DNA of 64,000 bases, taken from assembly GCA_030831945.1 (NCBI GenBank), contig JAURKC010000020.1, positions 1-64,000 on the forward strand, given 5' to 3'. Below the pieces are notes generated by a model. The model was not told the origin of the DNA. It searched no databases and saw only the letters and a program-made list of their open reading frames with translations. The translations under genes and the position numbers were made by a program. The DNA is from Ferruginibacter sp. (GTDB taxonomy: Bacteria; Bacteroidota; Bacteroidia; Chitinophagales; Chitinophagaceae). Below are positions 60,181 to 64,000 of the stretch, in pieces. How positions within the stretch are numbered: the stretch's first letter is position 1; each line of letters opens with the position of its first letter.

Positions 60181-60214
60181 GATGGAAAGATTTTATGGAT
60201 TTAATTTAATTCAG

Positions 60215-61009
60215 TTAACGGGATCCTACTGGAAAAGTAGCCCCTAAACTTGCAATCATTTCATAAGTGCCAAAAGCATGTTTGGCAGTACCTTGATATA
60301 CTTTCAAATTGGAATATCGGGCATAATCCAATTTATTGGAATATTCTAGAAACACATATTTAAAGAACGTAGTGCGAATAGCGGTCTCCACTCCAATATT
60401 CCATCCCCCTAATTGAAACCCTGGTTGATTGGATTGACCAAAAAAGCTATTCTCCACGTGGGGAATTACTGGTCCAATACCTGCTTTACCTAAAAAATCT
60501 ATTTTAATATTTCCATCCTTGGTTGCATACCATTGCCATCTTTTTACAATATTAAAAAGTAAAAAATTAGCCCCATTGTTAAGGTAATAATGAAATCCAT
60601 TGGCAGCTGAAAAGTTCACAGTACTGTCAATCGGTCTGTTATTCAAAGTGCCTTTTATTCTTGCATTCTGGTCTGCAAATATGTATTTTGTATGGTCAAA
60701 ATTGATTTCGAAGGCAATACCTTTTTTCTTATTGACAAAGAGTCCAATACGGTAGCTGTATTGAGGAATTGTGATAGGTATTTTAAATAAACCTTCATCC
60801 CAACCTGGACGATCGTGCCCTTTAATACCGACAAAACTATAGTTATTTCCTAAGGTAGGTTGGTTAATTTTAACCGTACTAGGTGTATACCATTCTTTGT
60901 TGTATCCCCATGAAAAATAGAATTCTTTGGTTCTTTCTTTTTTCTTGATTTGGGCATCAATACTAAAATTACTCAAAGCTAAAAGGAGTAGAATGGGCAG
61001 AATTTTCAC
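60215..61009 (-). CDS. Hypothetical secreted/outer-membrane beta-barrel-like protein
   Basis: Signal peptide; alternating aromatic beta-strand pattern. Confidence 0.65.
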   Translation of the reverse strand: MKILPILLLLALSNFSIDAQIKKKERTKEFYFSWGYNKEWYTPSTVKINQPTLGNNYSFVGIKGHDRPGWDEGLFKIPITIPQYSYRIGLFVNKKKGIAFEINFDHTKYIFADQNARIKGTLNNRPIDSTVNFSAANGFHYYLNNGANFLLFNIVKRWQWYATKDGNIKIDFLGKAGIGPVIPHVENSFFGQSNQPGFQLGGWNIGVETAIRTTFFKYVFLEYSNKLDYARYSNLKVYQGTAKHAFGTYEMIASLGATFPVGSR

Positions 61010-61137
61010 TTATTGCTGTATTTATTTTATCCTGTAAAATTAGGTAAAAAGAATAGGCCTTAGCATTAATCTTTCTCTAATAATTTTGCATTAAAAACTA
61101 GTAAAGAAAACCATTGATAGCAATAGGATTGGTTTTG

Positions 61138-63855
61138 TTAGTCTAAAATAGGACTTAACCATTTTTTTGCTTCATCCAATGGCATTCCTTTTCTTTGGGC
61201 ATAATCTTTTAATTGGTCTTCATTTATTTTCCCAACACCAAAGTATTTACTTTCAGGGTTTGCAAAATACCATCCGCATACAGAGGAAGCTGGATACATA
61301 GCTAATGATTCAGTTAAATGAATTCCGGTTGCTTTTTCACCACCGAGTAAATCAAATAATTTATATTTTTCTGTATGATCAGGACAAGCAGGATAACCAG
61401 GAGCAGGGCGTATTCCTAAGTATTCTTCTTTGATTAACTGCTCATTGGTTAAATGTTCATCGGTAGCATAACCCCAATAGTCGAGCCTTGTTTTTTTATG
61501 TAATAATTCTGCGAACGCTTCAGCTAGTCTATCAGCCAGTGCCTGTAAGATTATTTTATTATAGTCGTCTAGTTGATCTTCTAATCTTTTTATATGGGGC
61601 TCTATTCCTTCGATCGTTACAGAAAATGCTCCGATATAGTCAGTACCAGTACCTTTATTTTTTATGAAGTCTGCCAAAGATAAATTCGGTTGTCCAGCCG
61701 CTTTTTTTATTTGTTGACGTAAAAATTCTAGTTGAATTGTACCCTGCTCATTATTGATTGAAACAGTATCTGGAGCAGTTTTTTCTGCAGGCCAAAAACC
61801 AACAGCTCCTCTAGCAGTCAGCCAATTTTCATCAATGATTTGTTTCAAGAGTTTTTGTGCATCCTTATATAAAAGTGTTGCAGCAGAACCAATCACTTCG
61901 TCCGAAAGTAATGCAGGAAATTTGCCATGCATTTCCCAAGCAATAAAAAAAGGTTGCCAATCTATGAATTCAGCTATTGCAGCTAATGAGTATTTTTCTA
62001 AAATTTTGGTACCAAGAAACGAAGGTTTCACTGGTGTAAAATTATTCCATTCGATGGCTGCAGGATTTTGTTGAGCTTCTTCAAATGGCAAATAATTTTT
62101 GATCGTTTTTTTATTGGAAAAATCTTCCTTCAGTTGATCGTATTCTTTTTTTATACCATTAAGGAAATCAGGCTTTTGTTCTTTACTTAATAAACTACCG
62201 GCTACAGTTACACTTCTGCTGGCATCTAATACGTGAATTACGCCATGGTCGTATTGTTGAGCAATTTTAACAGCGGTGTGCATCCGAGAAGTAGTGGCAC
62301 CACCAATCAATAGCGGTTGAGTCATTCCTCTTCTTTTCATTTCGTGAGCAACATGCACCATTTCATCGAGTGATGGAGTGATGAGTCCGCTTAGTCCAAT
62401 GATATCTACCTTATTTTTTATGGCGGCATCTAAAATTTTATCTGTTGGCACCATTACTCCAAGGTCAATAATATCATAGCCATTACAACCTAGTACAACT
62501 CCTACAATATTTTTACCAATATCATGCACATCACCCTTTACTGTTGCAAGAAGAATTTTTGCAGCACCTGCAGATTCTTCATTAATTGTTCCTGCAGCAA
62601 GATGCGCCTGCTTTCTATCTTCTTTTTCTTGTTCAATAAAGGGAGTGAGCACGGCTACTGCTTTTTTCATTACTCGAGCACTTTTTACTACCTGAGGTAA
62701 AAACATTTTACCCGCACCAAATAGATCTCCCACAATATTCATACCGTCCATTAAAGGCCCTTCAATTACATCTAAAGGTTTTGCATAAGCAAGTCTAGCT
62801 TCTTCTGTATCCGCATCAATGTATTCAGTAATCCCATTGACTAATGCATGGGAAAGTCTATTTTCGACAGATCCATTTCTCCATTTTTCGTCTTTAATTT
62901 CTACCTTACCTTTTGCTTTTACTTTTTCTGCATGAAGAATTAATTTTTCCGTTGCTTCATTATTTTCGTTGTTTCTATTCAGTATTACATCTTCACAAAG
63001 TTCCCGAAGCGTTGGCTCGATTTCATCGTACACCACCAATTGGCCCGCATTAACAATACCCATATCCATTCCTGCTTTGATAGCATAAAATAAGAAAACA
63101 CTATGGATGGCTTCTCTTACATGGTCATTGCCTCTGAAAGAAAAAGATACATTGCTTACACCGCCGCTCACTTTTGTTAGCGGCATCAATTTTTTAATTT
63201 CCTTGGTAGCCTCTATAAAGTCTACAGCATAGTTACTGTGCTCTTCAATTCCAGTAGCAATGGCAAAAATATTGGGATCAAAAATAATATCCTGTGGGTC
63301 GAAGCCTACCTGCTCGGTTAAAATCTTGTAAGCACGGTGGCAAATCTCTATTTTTCTTTCTTTAGTATCCGCTTGTCCTATTTCGTCAAATGCCATTACA
63401 ATTACTGAAGCCCCATAGCTTTTACATATAAATGCTTGCTCAATAAACTTAGCTTCCCCCTCTTTCATAGAGATAGAGTTCACGATACATTTTCCTTGAA
63501 CACATTTTAATCCAGCCTCAATAATCTCAAATTTTGAGGAGTCAATCATGATTGGAATTCTTGCTATATCTGGTTCTGCTTGCACTAGATTTAAAAAAGT
63601 AGTCATTGCCTGCACTCCTTCCAGCAAGGCATCATCCATATTGACATCAATAATTTGTGCACCGCTTTCTACCTGCTGACGAGCAACGCTTAAAGCTTGT
63701 TCATATGAACCTTCTCTAATTAATCTCGCAAACATTTTACTGCCAGTAACGTTGGTTCGCTCCCCGACATTTATAAAGTTCGTTTCGGGTCTTACTACCA
63801 ATGGCTCTAATCCACTTAGTCGGAGATAAGGCTTGATATTTTTATTTTCACTCAT
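61138..63855 (-). CDS. metH: Cobalamin-dependent methionine synthase lacking N-terminal homocysteine domain
   Basis: [50 protein letters not shown]-terminal AdoMet activation domain. Confidence 0.93.
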   Translation of the reverse strand: MSENKNIKPYLRLSGLEPLVVRPETNFINVGERTNVTGSKMFARLIREGSYEQALSVARQQVESGAQIIDVNMDDALLEGVQAMTTFLNLVQAEPDIARIPIMIDSSKFEIIEAGLKCVQGKCIVNSISMKEGEAKFIEQAFICKSYGASVIVMAFDEIGQADTKERKIEICHRAYKILTEQVGFDPQDIIFDPNIFAIATGIEEHSNYAVDFIEATKEIKKLMPLTKVSGGVSNVSFSFRGNDHVREAIHSVFLFYAIKAGMDMGIVNAGQLVVYDEIEPTLRELCEDVILNRNNENNEATEKLILHAEKVKAKGKVEIKDEKWRNGSVENRLSHALVNGITEYIDADTEEARLAYAKPLDVIEGPLMDGMNIVGDLFGAGKMFLPQVVKSARVMKKAVAVLTPFIEQEKEDRKQAHLAAGTINEESAGAAKILLATVKGDVHDIGKNIVGVVLGCNGYDIIDLGVMVPTDKILDAAIKNKVDIIGLSGLITPSLDEMVHVAHEMKRRGMTQPLLIGGATTSRMHTAVKIAQQYDHGVIHVLDASRSVTVAGSLLSKEQKPDFLNGIKKEYDQLKEDFSNKKTIKNYLPFEEAQQNPAAIEWNNFTPVKPSFLGTKILEKYSLAAIAEFIDWQPFFIAWEMHGKFPALLSDEVIGSAATLLYKDAQKLLKQIIDENWLTARGAVGFWPAEKTAPDTVSINNEQGTIQLEFLRQQIKKAAGQPNLSLADFIKNKGTGTDYIGAFSVTIEGIEPHIKRLEDQLDDYNKIILQALADRLAEAFAELLHKKTRLDYWGYATDEHLTNEQLIKEEYLGIRPAPGYPACPDHTEKYKLFDLLGGEKATGIHLTESLAMYPASSVCGWYFANPESKYFGVGKINEDQLKDYAQRKGMPLDEAKKWLSPILD

Positions 63856-64000
63856 GATTTTTACAATCTTTTTAATAATCTACTCTTCGATTTGATAAGA
63901 ATATTTTTTATTTGCTCTATTTCTTTTTCGGATAAGGAAATCCAATTGGATTTCGTTTAACGGTTTCGGGTAATGGTATTAATTTTTTTAAAATAGTAAA

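Noticed and set aside
63890-64000. Possible 3' end of a further minus-strand CDS
   Set aside because: Two frames give short plausible tails (FTILKKLIPLPETVKRNPIGFPYPKKK* or [31 protein letters not shown]); too little sequence to choose.

Overview
Bacteroidota-type chromosomal window (probably Chitinophagaceae-like, judged only from family content, T9SS sorting domains and TTTG/TAnnTTTG promoter motifs). Most of it is ordinary: rplM-rpsI-rpsB-tsf-pyrH, ligA, obg, fabH, rnhB, ctaA, asd, metH (split form), trmB, xth, HU and THX. There are also peptidases, Gfo/Idh/MocA-ThuA genes and large repetitive surface proteins. Four non-standard signals stand out. (1) A ~0.4-0.55 kb intergenic element occurs three times (7.5, 29.9 and 42.0 kb) and contains several nested hairpins with compensatory base changes between copies. 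(2) A tRNA-like RNA gene at 22377-22548 (-) has a class-II-type body, a GUC anticodon-loop reading, a ~95-nt structured variable arm, and its own apparent promoter and terminator. An 18-nt 3'-end remnant next to another terminator lies 7.2 kb away. (3) A promoter / 20-codon ORF / intrinsic terminator module lies upstream of asd and is a candidate attenuator or sRNA. (4) The accessory region 15-22.4 kb holds two-level tandem repeats, a heptamer array, a 16-bp perfect hairpin and a fossil T9SS domain. No rRNA, CRISPR array or intact mobile element was found. All calls come from reading the sequence; no searches were run.
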